Notes: generated from the sequence alone by a model not told the origin. DNA of 64,000 nucleotides from Lepidostoma basale (GCA_022606425.2 JAHDVF020000142.1:186001-250000); one strand, 5' to 3'. Counted from the stretch's first letter, positions 21,615-33,088 are shown. Numbers and translations are program-made.

Positions 21615-24236
21615 AGAATAGTAATCCATCGAAATTGACATATATATGAAAAATGACCTGAAATCAAAACAAATTGTCTATAAAAATGATGATTTAAATA
21701 ACAACTATGATGAATTCTGTCAACACATAAAAAATATAATTGATAAGAACACCTATGAATTTAACCCAAAGGGAAAAAACAAAAACAACATTGGAAATAC
21801 TCCATGGTACGATAGTAGATTGAATGAACTAATTAAAGTACGACAATTTTATTTCAAAACATGGAAAAATGCACCGAATAACACAAATCTTACACTAAAA
21901 AATAAATCACGAAATGCGGTCACAAGCTATCGACGCACTCTGAAACAGAATTACTTATCTAATATATTTGATAAAAACTTACACGATTCGCGGCAAACCT
22001 GGATAACTATAAACTCCATTCTCAAAAATGACATATCCCATAAACGGGAACACGTGGACACAATATTAATAAATGATATGGAAGTGAAAGATAAATTATT
22101 AATTGCAAACGCTTTTAATACGTACTTCACCTCAGTTGGTCATGATCTCGCATCGAAAATTCCAATAATGACCACTGACTCTAATTCAATATCAAACTCT
22201 AAATCTGTTCTGCAATCTTTTTACATGACATATACTAATGAAACAGAAGTAAAACGCATAATATCGAACTTAAAGAATCGTGCTGCCTCAGGAGTGGACA
22301 AAATATCACCCAAAATGTTAAAGGCCTGCAGCGATGAACTGGCGAATGATTTAGTCAAACTAATAAATAAAACCATCTCCTCGGGTATTTTTCCAAATAA
22401 ACTGAAAATAGCTAAAGTAGTCCCAATTCATAAAGGCGATTCCACAAAACATGTTAATAATTATCGCCCGATTTCTATTCTTCCAATCATATCAAAAATA
22501 TTTGAAACTCTCATGAAGAACAGACTAACAAATTATCTTGATAAAATTAAATTTCTTTCACCCAACCAATACGGTTTTACAAAAAAGTCAACCACCAAAA
22601 GTGCAACATTTGACATAATAGCCTCACTTCAAAATCACATTGACAGCAAAAAGTACACATCTGCTATTTTTATCGATTTAAAGAAAGCGTTTGACACTGT
22701 GGACCATAAGATATTGCTCGAAAAGCTTCAATATATTGGAGTTACGCACAAATACTTAGATCTCTTCAGAAGCTACCTAACAAACAGGTTACAAATAGTT
22801 GAAATAGACAGTTATCAGAGCACCATTGAAAGGGTTACATGCGGAGTACCCCAAGGATCTATCCTGGGCCCACTGCTCTTTCTAATATACATCAATGACA
22901 TAACAGATCTACAACTACACGGCACACTGCAACTCTATGCAGACGACACAGTGATCTTCTATCAACATGAAAATTTAAAGCAATTAGAAAAGAATATTCA
23001 ATCGGATCTTGTGGAACTCGCGGAGTGGCTGAGACTGAACAAACTAACAGTTAATGAAAAAAAAAAGCACTACCTACTTTTTAATAACAGACCTCACTAT
23101 GATATAAGCATACAATTAAATGGTCACCTATTACATAAACAAAACTCTACGAAATATCTGGGATTAATAATCGATGACAAACTAAATTGGAATATGCACA
23201 TAGAAAACATTATTAACAAAATAACTCCAGTAATAGGTATTCTCTATAGATTCCAAAAATTGATAAAAACCAATACTCTGCTTTCTATCTACTATGCATT
23301 CGTACACTCGCACCTATCATACCTGTCCTGTATCTGGGGTTTTACAACAAAAAAATATATCAACCAACTACAGGTACTACAGAACAGGGCAATAAAAAAC
23401 ATACTTAAACTCCCAGTTGACACCCCCACTAAAGATATCTACAAAAATACAAAAATCCTTCCAATAAAAATACTGCCGCTATACGAAATAACTTGTACAA
23501 TCAAGCAATTGATTCAAAAATCATTACATTTTAATACAACCTTTAATCTCAACAATGGCATACATGACCATAACACTAGACAAGCAAACAACCTGTATAT
23601 CCCCAAAGTATCCACTACTAAATACGGAATAAAATCACTTAAATTCATAGCTTTTTCTGCACTTAATAGACTTCCGGAACACCTTAAAGATGAAACAAAA
23701 AATAACCCACTTAAATTATATTTCCTTAACCAGATTTTAGAAAATAATGATTTTTAACTTAATATAGTGATTAAACTGTTTACTTTGGAATACTCTTATG
23801 TTACCGCAATTTATTTAAAATTATATTAATTTTCTAACTCATATTCTATCTTTTCTTTGTATAAATTATTTCGTGATATTTTCAAAACTCTCCCTGATTT
23901 TCTGTTTCAAGCCGAGAATTTATATATTTATTCATTTCACTCTCCATTTATTATCTGTGTAGTAAATATTATAGATGTATTATCATAGTAATTTATATTA
24001 AACTCTTAAAAAACTTAAATTTAATTGTAATTTTGACTTGCCGTAATTTGTATTTGCTCGATTATTTAGTTTAGTTAGTTTTAAGTAATTCTATGTATAA
24101 TTTTTTACAATAAGTATATTTCCTGTTTATAATAATGTATTAAAAAGTCATGTCATAAATAGTGGGGTATCAGTAATGAGAGTCCTCTCACGATACTCCC
24201 AAAATAAAATCGTATAATAAAAAATAAATAAAAAAA
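21615..24236 (+). mobile_element. 5'-truncated LINE with intact RT
   Basis: The element runs from within the linker between endonuclease and RT to an AT-rich 3' UTR of about 480 bp ending gtggggtatcagtaatgaga, gtcctctcacgatactccc and an A/T-rich tail. ORF1 and the APE endonuclease are missing: the frame has a TAA at 21622-21624. A second, 3'-only copy lies at 28210-28812. Confidence 0.85.
21646..23757 (+). CDS. Reverse transcriptase of a non-LTR retrotransposon
   Basis: 703 codons without a stop, the only long intact frame in the window. An N-terminal linker (TPWYDSRLNELIKVRQFYF, about residues 52-70) precedes the RT domain: VVPIHKGD and NNYRPISILPIISKIFE (about 255-290), motif A FIDLKKAFD (342-350, Asp344), motif B GVPQGSILGPLLFLIY (400-415), motif C LYADDT (430-435, Asp433/434). 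A long C-terminal domain with LGLIIDDKLNW and SHLSYLSCIWG ends NNDF. Expected role: target-primed reverse transcription in the nucleus. The start ATG follows the stop at 21622 by seven sense codons and is probably not the native start, since upstream endonuclease sequence is lost. Clade CR1/Jockey-like by motif style. Confidence 0.88.
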   Translation: MKNDLKSKQIVYKNDDLNNNYDEFCQHIKNIIDKNTYEFNPKGKNKNNIGNTPWYDSRLNELIKVRQFYFKTWKNAPNNTNLTLKNKSRNAVTSYRRTLKQNYLSNIFDKNLHDSRQTWITINSILKNDISHKREHVDTILINDMEVKDKLLIANAFNTYFTSVGHDLASKIPIMTTDSNSISNSKSVLQSFYMTYTNETEVKRIISNLKNRAASGVDKISPKMLKACSDELANDLVKLINKTISSGIFPNKLKIAKVVPIHKGDSTKHVNNYRPISILPIISKIFETLMKNRLTNYLDKIKFLSPNQYGFTKKSTTKSATFDIIASLQNHIDSKKYTSAIFIDLKKAFDTVDHKILLEKLQYIGVTHKYLDLFRSYLTNRLQIVEIDSYQSTIERVTCGVPQGSILGPLLFLIYINDITDLQLHGTLQLYADDTVIFYQHENLKQLEKNIQSDLVELAEWLRLNKLTVNEKKKHYLLFNNRPHYDISIQLNGHLLHKQNSTKYLGLIIDDKLNWNMHIENIINKITPVIGILYRFQKLIKTNTLLSIYYAFVHSHLSYLSCIWGFTTKKYINQLQVLQNRAIKNILKLPVDTPTKDIYKNTKILPIKILPLYEITCTIKQLIQKSLHFNTTFNLNNGIHDHNTRQANNLYIPKVSTTKYGIKSLKFIAFSALNRLPEHLKDETKNNPLKLYFLNQILENNDF

Positions 24237-24349
24237 TGAAAAAGTCTGACTTGTTACGTTTCTTGAATAACCGATTCAATTAGATAATAAACTGCTAATT
24301 GTAAGCATTTCGATAATTTTATCTTCAAAAACTGTATTAACATTTTCTT

Positions 24350-24495
24350 TCGTGAGTCAACATGCGACATGAACTTATCAAAAGTCTTAGACAGGCGAAA
24401 CATGTCATTCCTATAAAATGTAATAAAATTTCTAGAGGACATACCTTTTTATTAGTTTACTTTTATTACTTACTTAATTATTCAAGAAACAATAA
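24350..24495 (+). repeat. G-unit right arm
   Basis: gtcttagacaggcgaaacat then gtcattcctataaaatgtaa and tttctagaggacataccttt. The short hairpin GTC-tta-GAC sits where hammerhead stem II would be, next to GAAACATGTC. The left arm (about 24240-24340) is poorly matched. Confidence 0.5.
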
Positions 24496-24619
24496 GTTAA
24501 TAAATTACTCTTTCTTGTTATACTTGTAAAACGCACAATATAAAATAATAATATTAATAATTTGAATAATTTCTTCAATATTATAATAATTTAAAGTTCT
24601 TGCTAGTGTTGTTTTTTTA

Positions 24620-24993
24620 AGTGCCTAATTACTGCTAATTTAAAAAAGTACAACAAAAATAAACAGTTGATACGTGGAACATAAATTAAATAGACAATAT
24701 GTGCACCATCTAAAAACAACTATTTGTGTTAAATTATTTTTATTTTGTTATTTTATTTTATATCATTGTATTTTATATTATTTATTTAAGATTTATATTG
24801 TGGATGTTGGACTATCGAAGTGTGCGCGGTAGATACCTAGTGGTGGCGATGAGATTCGCAAACAATCACACCGCGTCTTCGCGGGGCGAAAAAATAAGGA
24901 TGGAGTGCCGCATCGGTTAAAGTGTGACAGTCCATTCTTTCTGCTTACCCTTTTGGGGAGACGGCGTGATGGTTAGTTAGTTAGTTAGTTATA
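24620..24993 (+). mobile_element. Non-autonomous element ending in the HDQ-LINE 3' tail
   Basis: The body (gacaatatgtgcaccatcta, caccgcgtcttcgcggggcg, ggatggagtgccgca) is not LINE sequence. It is shared, in reverse, with 53052-53480. Both copies end in the same HDQ-LINE 3' end (ccattctttctgcttaccct ... gcgtgatgg) and (GTTA)n at 24970-24989. This looks like a SINE-type parasite using the LINE's tail. No clear tRNA boxes were found. Confidence 0.55.
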
Positions 24994-25084
24994 ATATAAT
25001 GAGAAATTTCTCTTTTATAGTGTTTACATGTAAACAAAATAAATAATTTAGAAATTTTAGAGATAAAAAAAGTCATTTAAAACA

Positions 25085-25375
25085 ATGAGGATATTATAAA
25101 TAACCAGGCTAATTTGATTTCTAGTCCGATATTAGATTTATTAATGTTAACAATAACAATTACTGGTCGGTAAATTCAACTTTCTCCTTCTCCCCCCACC
25201 ACTTTTCCATTCGTTATAGAGTGTATAAGTGATGGCTCCGCGTCATTTAATTGTTAAAATTTCATCAACCATACACAGAAGAAGGGAAGTCTGTTTTCCC
25301 GAAACATGTCTGTTTACGATGTAAATAAGTGTTGTGATAATACAAGGTTATCAACAAGTTGTTCTAAATAATAAG
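25085..25375 (+). mobile_element. Penelope-like element 3' end
   Basis: Starts in the end of the PLE coding region (NNQANLISSPILDLL, matching NNQINLTSSPILDLF at 41180-41215) and runs through a 3' region with cagaagaagggaagtctgtt, then ttcccgaaacatgtctg, to gttgtgataatacaaggtta. Same family as 40873-41460. Confidence 0.75.
25276..25310 (+). ncRNA. Hammerhead-like motif, mutated core
   Basis: CAGAAGA (canonical CTGANGA with one substitution) at 25276-25282, a perfect 5-bp stem II GGGAA/TTCCC, then GAAACATGTC at 25301-25310 with the palindromic ACATGT stem III and a GTC cleavage triplet. Stem I could pair ACA with TGT. The core mutation probably prevents self-cleavage. Confidence 0.5.
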
Positions 25376-26548
25376 TCATTTGAAGTCAATAATGTACTTA
25401 GTGGAATCACTTATCGGAAGCTTGTTAAATGCACGTTCGTGTGTGTATTAGTTCAAGGCCTTCAGACTTCCTAGAAAGTTCGCTTGCTATCTGTTAGACT
25501 GAGGATTTATAATTTAAACGATTTTGGAAATTGTCAGGTACAAGGGGAAATTGCCCAAGGATACATTAATAGACGAAACGTCAAATGAAAGCAACATTTT
25601 CGTAATTATTATTCCGCTAGTCAATATTTCTTTTTAGGATTACGTGTATTGAATTTTATTTAAAAATAAATTCTGACGCCTCTGATCGAAGAAATATTTC
25701 GCAACGCTGTAATTTTTTGCTCAAATGAAAGTCAAGTAAAATAAAAAATGATATATTCAAACCAAACCTTTTAGAAATATATAGTACATACCTGAAAATA
25801 TTCACTTTTTTCTTTATTTTTAATACTAAATGCGATTTTTGTTTTTGCGATTGCTTCCTACAATTTTGTTATATAAAAAGGACTGACCGAAAATATAGAT
25901 TTTTCTGTCGGCTTAACCTTTACTTCTTTAATATATTTGTGCCTTTAGATTTTTCTATTTTTTTTTTATCTTTCTCAGCAGGGATTCAAGATGTTGAGAT
26001 TTGAAATCTTGGAATTTTTTTAAGATTTGCGAAGGGTTTTATCAGACTTTTTATTTAATGTCACTCTATTAATCTGCGCTAAATTTTCACGACAGACTTT
26101 TTGTCACGTTAGGTGTCGCTTTTCGTCGTTTTTTTCTGTCTAAAATATTTTTTACTACTAAGGAAAAATAATGCTACTGGCTAGAATACACAAAGTTTTG
26201 TGAAAATTCTCTAAACTGACAGTTTAAAGTTTTAAAATTATAACATTTTAAAATAAATTTCTTCTATATTTATTAAATTGAAAAATTCACACTTTTGACA
26301 TTTATTTTTTTAAACAAGCTTGTTGAAAATGGTCGACATATTCCAAGTTTTGTGAAAATGAATAAAGCTGACATTTCAAAGTTTTAATACCCTTTTAATA
26401 TTATAAAATAACAGTTACTTTTGTATTCATCATCATCCTGTATTATTTATTCAAATATAAAAAATTCTGAAAAACGCTTTTTGACATTTGTATTTATGAA
26501 TAAGTTTGTTGAAAATGGTCGACATTTGTTTTTAAGTGTGTTTGAAAA
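25376..26548. other. unassigned, with degenerate direct repeats
   Basis: Between 26185 and 26530 a diverged unit recurs: aagttttgtgaaaat followed by aagtttta (26192, 26348), and gttgaaaatggtcgacat (26322, 26508). Otherwise featureless. Confidence 0.4.
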
Positions 26549-27722
26549 ACTAACTAACTAACTAACCATCACGCCGTTTCTCCGAAGGGGTAGGCAGAGA
26601 GGATGTACGGGACAGATTGCTCCCCCCGTACTATTAATATTTATTTTGGCCGCTGACTGCTGCTCGTCTCCGATGTGGTGTGGATGGTAAAACGGAGAAT
26701 ACGGCGTGATGATGATTGTGTAATAAAACAAAGTTTTATTATATGTGGCAATCGGTGCAGGGTAGAAGCGAAGAGAAGTGTGCAGTAGCTCAAATACTGT
26801 TTTTTACGTAATTAAGAGCGCCAAGCCTCTTACGCGCAGCGGTGTCCACGCGTGTCAGAATTTGAAGGAAGAGAGAAGGCCGAGTCCTTACAAGACCCGC
26901 TTATATAGTCTCCGCAAACTAGAAAAAACGGTTATTTAACGTTTTTTCCAATTTCGGAGAAATTTAGGTGCAGCCGCTGTGTTGCTATGGCCTCTGATTG
27001 GCTGTTTAACAACACGCGAGCAACCGTAAAACTATTCCAAGAATAATCTCGATTGAGCTACTGCATAATCTCGTTGCTATGCGCTTTCACGCGACTACCG
27101 ATTGCCTTATTTATTTTAACAAAAACATAAACAAATTAAACTTAAACGAATTAAACTTAAATTAATACAAAATACAAACATGAATTAAATAATAAAATTA
27201 GCATAGTTAAAATAAAATAAAAATTAAAAAAATAATAAAAAATTATTAAAATTAAAACTACTCGCATACGTCCGATACAGAGGATGTATCGCCACATTGT
27301 TCTATCTTTGCATAACTCTTGCGCCTCTTCTACCTTCACACATTCTGACTTGCACGTTCGTCGATTGTTTCTACTTTGAAAATGGCCGCCTTTCAGTAAT
27401 TGATTAATTTGGTCATGCCATGTCTTCCTTGGCTTTTCCTCGACTTCATTTTCCATTCACACTACTTTTATATATCATTTAAACCATTCTTCCTTCATTC
27501 ATTTCCATATGTCATGTTCCATATGTCCAAACCACCTTAGTGCCCTTTCTTGATTTTATTTATCACGCATTCATCCCCCTCATATTCCATTCTTACTTCA
27601 CCATAAGATATTCTATCATACATTGTTTTTTCGCACATTCTTCTTAGTGACCTCATTTCTACGGCATTTATCCTACTTTAATCCTTCTTCTGCCAACTCC
27701 AAGCTTCACTTCCACACATACT
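26549..27722 (-). mobile_element. HDQ-LINE interrupted by a solo LTR
   Basis: The tail (aactaactaactaacc, 26549-26567) and 3' end run to 26603. The coding homology resumes at 27285 (tcgccacattgttctatctt) and continues to 27722 (KPRKTWHDQINQLLKGGHF is readable near 27360-27430). The split is explained exactly by the LTR at 26604-27279. Confidence 0.85.
26604..27279 (-). mobile_element. Solo LTR with GAGGA target duplication
   Basis: 676 bp beginning TGTACGGGAC and ending GTCCGATACA (short inverted ends TGT...ACA), flanked by GAGGA at 26599-26603 and 27280-27284. Removing it restores the LINE sequence. On the minus strand it has U3/R/U5 logic: a TATA box (gactatataagcgg, about 26897-26910), then an AATAAA signal about 165 bp downstream (26735-26740). 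There is no internal coding region, so this is a recombination product of a full LTR retrotransposon (superfamily unknown). Confidence 0.82.
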
Positions 27723-27726
27723 AGAA

Positions 27727-27823
27727 GTGCGTGTATGACTTACTGTATGAATGTGAAGGATGCTAGAGAGTGTGGCGGTCCATTCTCTCTGCCTACTCCT
27801 GCGGGGAAACGGTGTGATGGATT
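27727..27823 (+). mobile_element. HDQ-LINE 3' fragment, head to head with the previous copy
   Basis: gactgtatgaatgtgaagga-like sequence, then ggcggtccattctctctgcc and gcggggaaacggtgtgatgg. The tail is lost. Confidence 0.65.
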
Positions 27824-27999
27824 GTTGTTGTTTGCTTCCCAGGTAAAGTTTGAATATTGTATGTTTGAATATTATTCAACTTCATGCATTGACTCATTTT
27901 TAGTATAATTAGTTATTGAAACACTGTATGATTTTGTAAAGCTTCGTCACACATTCTTTGATACAAAACGTTCATGTGAAGTACTCACTTTGGGGTTAT

Positions 28000-28075
28000 T
28001 TCGCCTGTATTCAAGCTTTATCAGGGCAATACAGGAACTTATATAGCTCTGATAAAGCTTGGGAACAGGAGAAAC
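28000..28075. repeat. Short inverted repeat, HH-like
   Basis: cctgtattcaagctttatca and ctgataaagcttgggaacag face each other across about 30 bp. Read on the minus strand it gives CTGATAAAGC...GGCGAAAT, a layout resembling a hammerhead with the conserved G8 replaced by A. Confidence 0.4.
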
Positions 28076-28209
28076 TTGTTGGCTTCAATTATAGTAAAAA
28101 TTAAATGAAAATAAAATGTGGTTATTTTTTTACTTTTATTTATAATGTTAAATAAAATCAAAAATTTTCATATTTATTGCTTTTTGAACAATGATGTAGG
28201 TAAAACTCC

Positions 28210-28812
28210 ATAATAAAGATGAAACAAAAAAAAACCACTTAAATTATATTACCTTAATCAGATTTCAGGAAAGACTGATTTTTAACTTAATATGATAACA
28301 TTCTAAACTCTTCACATTTTACCGCAATTTACTTAAAATGATATTTAATTTTTATCACATATTACTTATTTTTTTCTGTACGAATTTCGTTATATTTTTC
28401 AAAACTCTCCCTGCTTTTCTGTTTCAAAACGAAAATTTATATATTATTTCATTTCTCTCTCCAATCTTGTAGTTAATACTATAGAGGTATTATCTTAGTA
28501 ATTTATATTTAACTTTTAAAAATTTTAATTTGAATGTAATTTTTTCTTGCCTTAATTTGTTATTTGCTCGATTGTTTAGTTTAGTTAGTTTTAAGTAAGT
28601 TTATGTATAATTTTTCACAATCTACAATAAGTATATGTACTAGTTATAATAATGTTTAAAATAACTCATGTCAAAAATAGTGTTTAAAGGAACTCATATG
28701 ATAAATAGTGTTTAACCCATGTCATAAATAATGTTAAAAAAAACTCGTGCCATAAATAGTGGGGTATCAATAATGAGAGTCCTTTCACGATACCCCCATT
28801 TTAAATCGTATA
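28210..28812 (+). mobile_element. 3' end of the 21.6-kb LINE family, second copy
   Basis: Begins at the last RT codons (gatgaaacaaaaaaaaacca ... corresponding to 23688) and follows the 3' UTR to gtggggtatcaataatgaga, gtcctttcacgatacccc. 5'-truncated. It differs from the first copy by a local expansion at 28653-28760. Confidence 0.85.
28653..28760. repeat. Four-unit minisatellite in the LINE 3' UTR
   Basis: Four units of about 23-29 bp, each like gtttaaa..aactcatgtc / ataaatagt, starting at 28653, 28682, 28710 and 28732. The copy at 24140-24165 has a single unit. Confidence 0.75.
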
Positions 28813-29859
28813 AAGAAATATATATTATTACTAATGAAGTGGTCGGTTTTCTAGAAATATTCATTTTAACTTTTTTTATGAAACATTTCATTTACATAAA
28901 ATATATAATAATAAAATTACTATCATATCATCGCGACTTTTTCTATCACTTTGGAGAAAGATTTTCATTTGTTAAAGTAGCTAACGTTTTGTAAAAGCTT
29001 CATTTATTTTCCGCCAATTCCATGACACCCCTCGGAAATTTTGGAGTATTACGTAAAACTGAAATTGGAACGATTCCTGCGCAAGCATGGCACGCGAAAT
29101 ATTCCGCTATACAATTTCAATGGCTGGAAAAATAAACCTTTGCAAGTTTGACAGTGTCTTAATGTAATGCGGATTAATTATTTTTAACAAAAGAATTTCA
29201 AATGTTTATATAAAATACTTCAATCGGGATTAGTAAGTTGAACTAATAAATGAGCAAGTTCCATGCTAAGTAGGCTAGACTTTTTTTTAGTATTATTAAT
29301 TGAACCAGAATCATAATTTTTTTATTCGATTTTGAGGTGTGATTGAATAGGTTTGTGCATAAATTACCACACGTCCTGTGTAACGAACGTTAGTCCAAAA
29401 ATATTACTTTGAAACACCCACGATTCAGTGATATCTAGGATTTGATAGAAATTGTATCAAACTAAGGGAGAGATTATTACTAGGATAGCTATTGTAAAAA
29501 AGTGAACGCTTAAAACTTTTCTTAGTAGATTTGACAACCGTTCAGATTTCGGATTAGTTCGCAAACCATTAGAGAAACTCAGTTATGTTGTATTTTAACC
29601 TTATCCCGTAGTTTATACGAAGATTGACATTTGGAGATCCTTTATGTTCTTAATTTCAGGATAGTGTTGAATGTGAATATAAATAGAAATTAGGCTTCAT
29701 CAAAGCTCGATTGTGCAGCTAGCGAATCTCAGAAAATGCAAATTGCCTTCCTGTTCGAGGGTGATACCGTGCCGCCAGCAATTTCATTTTCTCAGAGGTA
29801 GAGTAAGGTTCATAAGATATATTACCTCCCCGGCTTAAGCCAAAGGCTGTCAGCATAAT
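28813..29859. other. unassigned
   Basis: No gene or known repeat. The patch at 29700-29820 is slightly GC-richer without a frame. Confidence 0.4.
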
Positions 29860-30535
29860 TAATAATATCAATATGTCGACGAATCTAAAATGTTAAGCTA
29901 TAATAATAACTGGCAAAGACCAAGGTGATGATGGGCATGGAAAGGATTCAAATCAGCGTTGATGGCAAGAAAATTGAGATTGTCCAGGAACACACAAATC
30001 TGGGATAACATATTCGATTGCTGTTGAAAGAAGTTGTGAAGAATTAAAAAAAAACAGACAACATCGATCAACCTGAAGATAAAAGTTTATGAAGCGTGTG
30101 TGCTTTAAGTTGCTACTTATGGCCTCGAAACTGTAACATTGTTCAAACAAAGTGCCGAGAAACTACGAGTAACCCAATGAGTCGTGTTAGTAATAAACCT
30201 AAGAGACAGATTCAAAAAGGATACGGTGAGAGAAAAAACAAAGGTTACCGACCGGGTCCACCGGGTAGCAACTCTAATGTGGCAATGGGCAGGTCACGTA
30301 GCCATAAGCTCGAACAAAAAATGGACAAAAAGACTGCTGAATTGGAGACCGTGGACGGCAAAGAGAAGTGTAGGATGACTACAACTACAATGGAAGGATG
30401 AGCAGAACAGACATGTTGGAATAACGTGGATGCAGTCTGCACAAGACAGAGTGGCGTGGAAGCAATGATGGAGGCCTTTGTCAAGGAGTGGTCGGAAATA
30501 GGCTGAAAAATAAGAAGAAGACGAAGAATAATAAT
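29860..30535 (+). mobile_element. RTE-like LINE C-terminal fragment
   Basis: Frameshifted pieces in order: MERIQISVDGKKIEIVQEHT-like (29935), YGLETVTLFKQSAEKLRVTQ-like (30118), then VINLRDRFKKDTVREKTKVT, LMWQWAGHVAISSNKKWTKR and LLNWRPWTAKRSVG (30184-30378). The tail is an AAT run at 30527-30541. Related to, but distinct from, the AMER-LINE at 9100. Confidence 0.75.
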
Positions 30536-31264
30536 AATAATTGAAGTCGAGGCCATGGCTTGCGTCTATAAAATGCTGAGCGAGAAAATACTATGGATAT
30601 AGGAGGAGGTGAATACTTTTTCGATCATTCGAGTCGTTTTTTAAACTTAGTTGCAGCCTTGGCAGTTGAGTTTCTAGACGTCGTCGGTCTATTACGGGTC
30701 TCTTAACTTTGCTGACATTGTAAATTGAGCGATTATTGAAGTTGTTCCAAAAAATAGTTCATTTATTTTCTCTGCTGAATCTTTGCTATATTGTCCTAGA
30801 TATTTCTGAAACACAAAGCCTCTTGTCGGCGTCTTCTCTCTGTCTTTGTGTGGCACTAGCAATTGTTTTTTTTAATGCACACACTACTTATTCATTACGC
30901 TTCGACGACATTGTAAAAGCTTTTGTTCCCCTCACCAACGAGTTGTAAATAAAAAAGCTTTGGATGTTTTTTAGATTCAGTGCGAGTCGTAGTAAAAACA
31001 TTGTATTAAAAATAAAATACTTTTCGTTTTTCAAAAGTCATTCAAAATTGAATCCACAGCATAGAGTGATGGCTATTATAAAATAAAAGTATTATTATTC
31101 ATTTATGACATATCATACAATCTATTGTTCCGTATTTGATTATTACTAAATAAACCACAAATATATCAAAGAGACATAGAAAAGTATCAAAACACTCTCA
31201 GTTTAACTAAGTATTTTATTTTTGAAAGTAATATCGAAATCAATATAACTCTTATTTTTTCGGT
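30536..31264. other. unassigned
   Basis: The 70-codon frame at 30736-30948 has no recognisable family. Nothing else is seen. Confidence 0.35.
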
Positions 31265-32280
31265 GCCGTGTCAGGTCCCCCAAACGTTCACTGCAGCAAA
31301 GGCATCTCTGCCCTGCGCCACTTGAAACAGGTTCTGAACTCTTATTATTCCTGTCCACTCTTTGATACCTACTCATGGTGATTCTACCAAATCCCCGACG
31401 TCCCTCTACTTTACTTATTAATATTAGTCAAAGAAGGGTATTTTTCTCTCCTTAGCATATGACCCAATTATGAGACCTTTCTAATTTTCACACCCGACAA
31501 CAGCTCTCTATTGGCTCTGGCTCGCTATAGTACGTCTGCATTACTGACACTATCGGTCCACGGTATACGGAGAATTCTGCGGTATATCCACATCTCGAAC
31601 GCTTCCAATCGGTTCATTACATTCACTTTCAGAGTCCAGGTCTCGCATCCATATAGTAAAACAGACCATAAATAACATTTAATCATTCTTTGTCGGAATT
31701 TCAAGTTAAGATTACCATTGCAAAATAATGTTCTCGTTTTATTAAATGCAGCTTGAGCATTTCAATTCTGCATTTTATTTCAATGTCCGGGTCAAGCGCT
31801 TAGTGATAATGCAGCTAAGGTATTTAAATTGGTCTACCATTTCAACATTCGCACCATTCAGTTGCAGAGTGGATGCAGAATAGTCAAGTCGCCCAAATGT
31901 CATCCATTTGATCTTCTTAACGTTGATTTTCAAGCCCTGATCCTCTCCTGCTATATCAATTGTATTTAGGAGTTCTTGAAGATCGGGTTTACTTTTAGCT
32001 AAAGTAACTATGTCATCAGCATACCTGATGTTATTAAAAATAACCCCATTGACCTTCACTCCCAGGCTGGAGTTTTTAATACATTGGAAGACTTGATTGG
32101 AATACAAGTTAAACAATATAGGTGACAAAATGCAGCTTTAACGAACTCCTCGGCGTATAGCTACGAGTATTTCATCTGTACTCTCATTTCCATGTCTAAT
32201 CTCCGCAGTTTGGTACCAGTAGAGATTCTTAATAAATTTTTAGTTCTTAGAATTAATATCAAAGGCCTTAACTCTATTTA
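31265..32280 (-). mobile_element. LINE RT palm to C-terminus, degenerate
   Basis: From the 5' side (right): KAFDINSKN, NLYWYQTAEIRHGN, IRRGVR then a stop, SPILFNLYSNQVFQ, VKVNGVIFNNIRYADDIVTL (motif C) and LQELLNTIDIAGEDQGLKIN, then a decayed distal domain to about 31265. The order A-B-C is that of an RT. Stops and frameshifts make it a pseudogene. Different from the families named in the summary. Confidence 0.78.
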
Positions 32281-32739
32281 AATTTTAAAAATCAATATAA
32301 CGGTTGACTCTATTTGAATTTTTTTAAATAAAACGGATTCAGATAAAGCTTTTATCACAATAAAGCCGAAGATCATACAGATAAGAGTATAGATAAGAGT
32401 ACAAATACGATTTTTGGTAACAGCTTCCTAGAAGGCGGATAATATTTTATTGGAAGGACAATGCAAGAATCCCAAATATCCTTTCAGTTAGCTTAGAATA
32501 TGTTTTGTTTGCGAGCTACGCATATTTAAACCCTTGAACTCGAGTTTGCGGTCTGAAACCTTCCCAAGTCTGTTTTACTTTTGGTTTATTGAATTTTATT
32601 TTATTTTGAGACCTTCTTTATGTTTAAGGTAAGCATACCTAATAGGATAAAAAAATTATTTTGTCAAAACATATTACGTCATTTTCCCCATTACTACTAT
32701 TTTATTTCACTGCGAATGTTAAGTTTGAAATTAAACTTA
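32281..32739. other. unassigned
   Basis: No feature recognised. Confidence 0.35.
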
Positions 32740-32852
32740 CGTGTACGACTCGTATGAATGTCAGAGGGAGCTAAAGATATTTGTCGGGATAGAAAATTAG
32801 TGTGGTCCACTCTCTCTGTCTGCCCCTCTGGAGAAACGGCGTGATAGTTTGT
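32740..32852 (+). mobile_element. HDQ-LINE 3' fragment
   Basis: Reads TRMNVRGS-like, then DIC.DRKLVWSTLSVCPSG in shifted frames, ending ctctggagaaacggcgtgat. No tail. Confidence 0.65.
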
Positions 32853-33088
32853 AAGTGATTTGTGATTTTGCAGATATTTTAACTGCAAATTGGTAAGAAC
32901 AAAACACACGATATATCGATTGTATTTCTATATATAATACTATTTAATATAATAAATCTGTAAATTCCTCTAATTAAATAATAATAATCGAGTATTCTTA
33001 TTCGATAATCCATTGTTTGGGCCGAAACACTATGAAACTTCAACATTATTTAATGATTTTATTTTGAAACACTGTTATTATATTTTTT

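Noticed and set aside
27157..27456. Single minus-strand protein of 99 codons
   Set aside because: The frame crosses the boundary between the HDQ-LINE and the solo LTR; the hydrophobic C-terminal part is LTR sequence.
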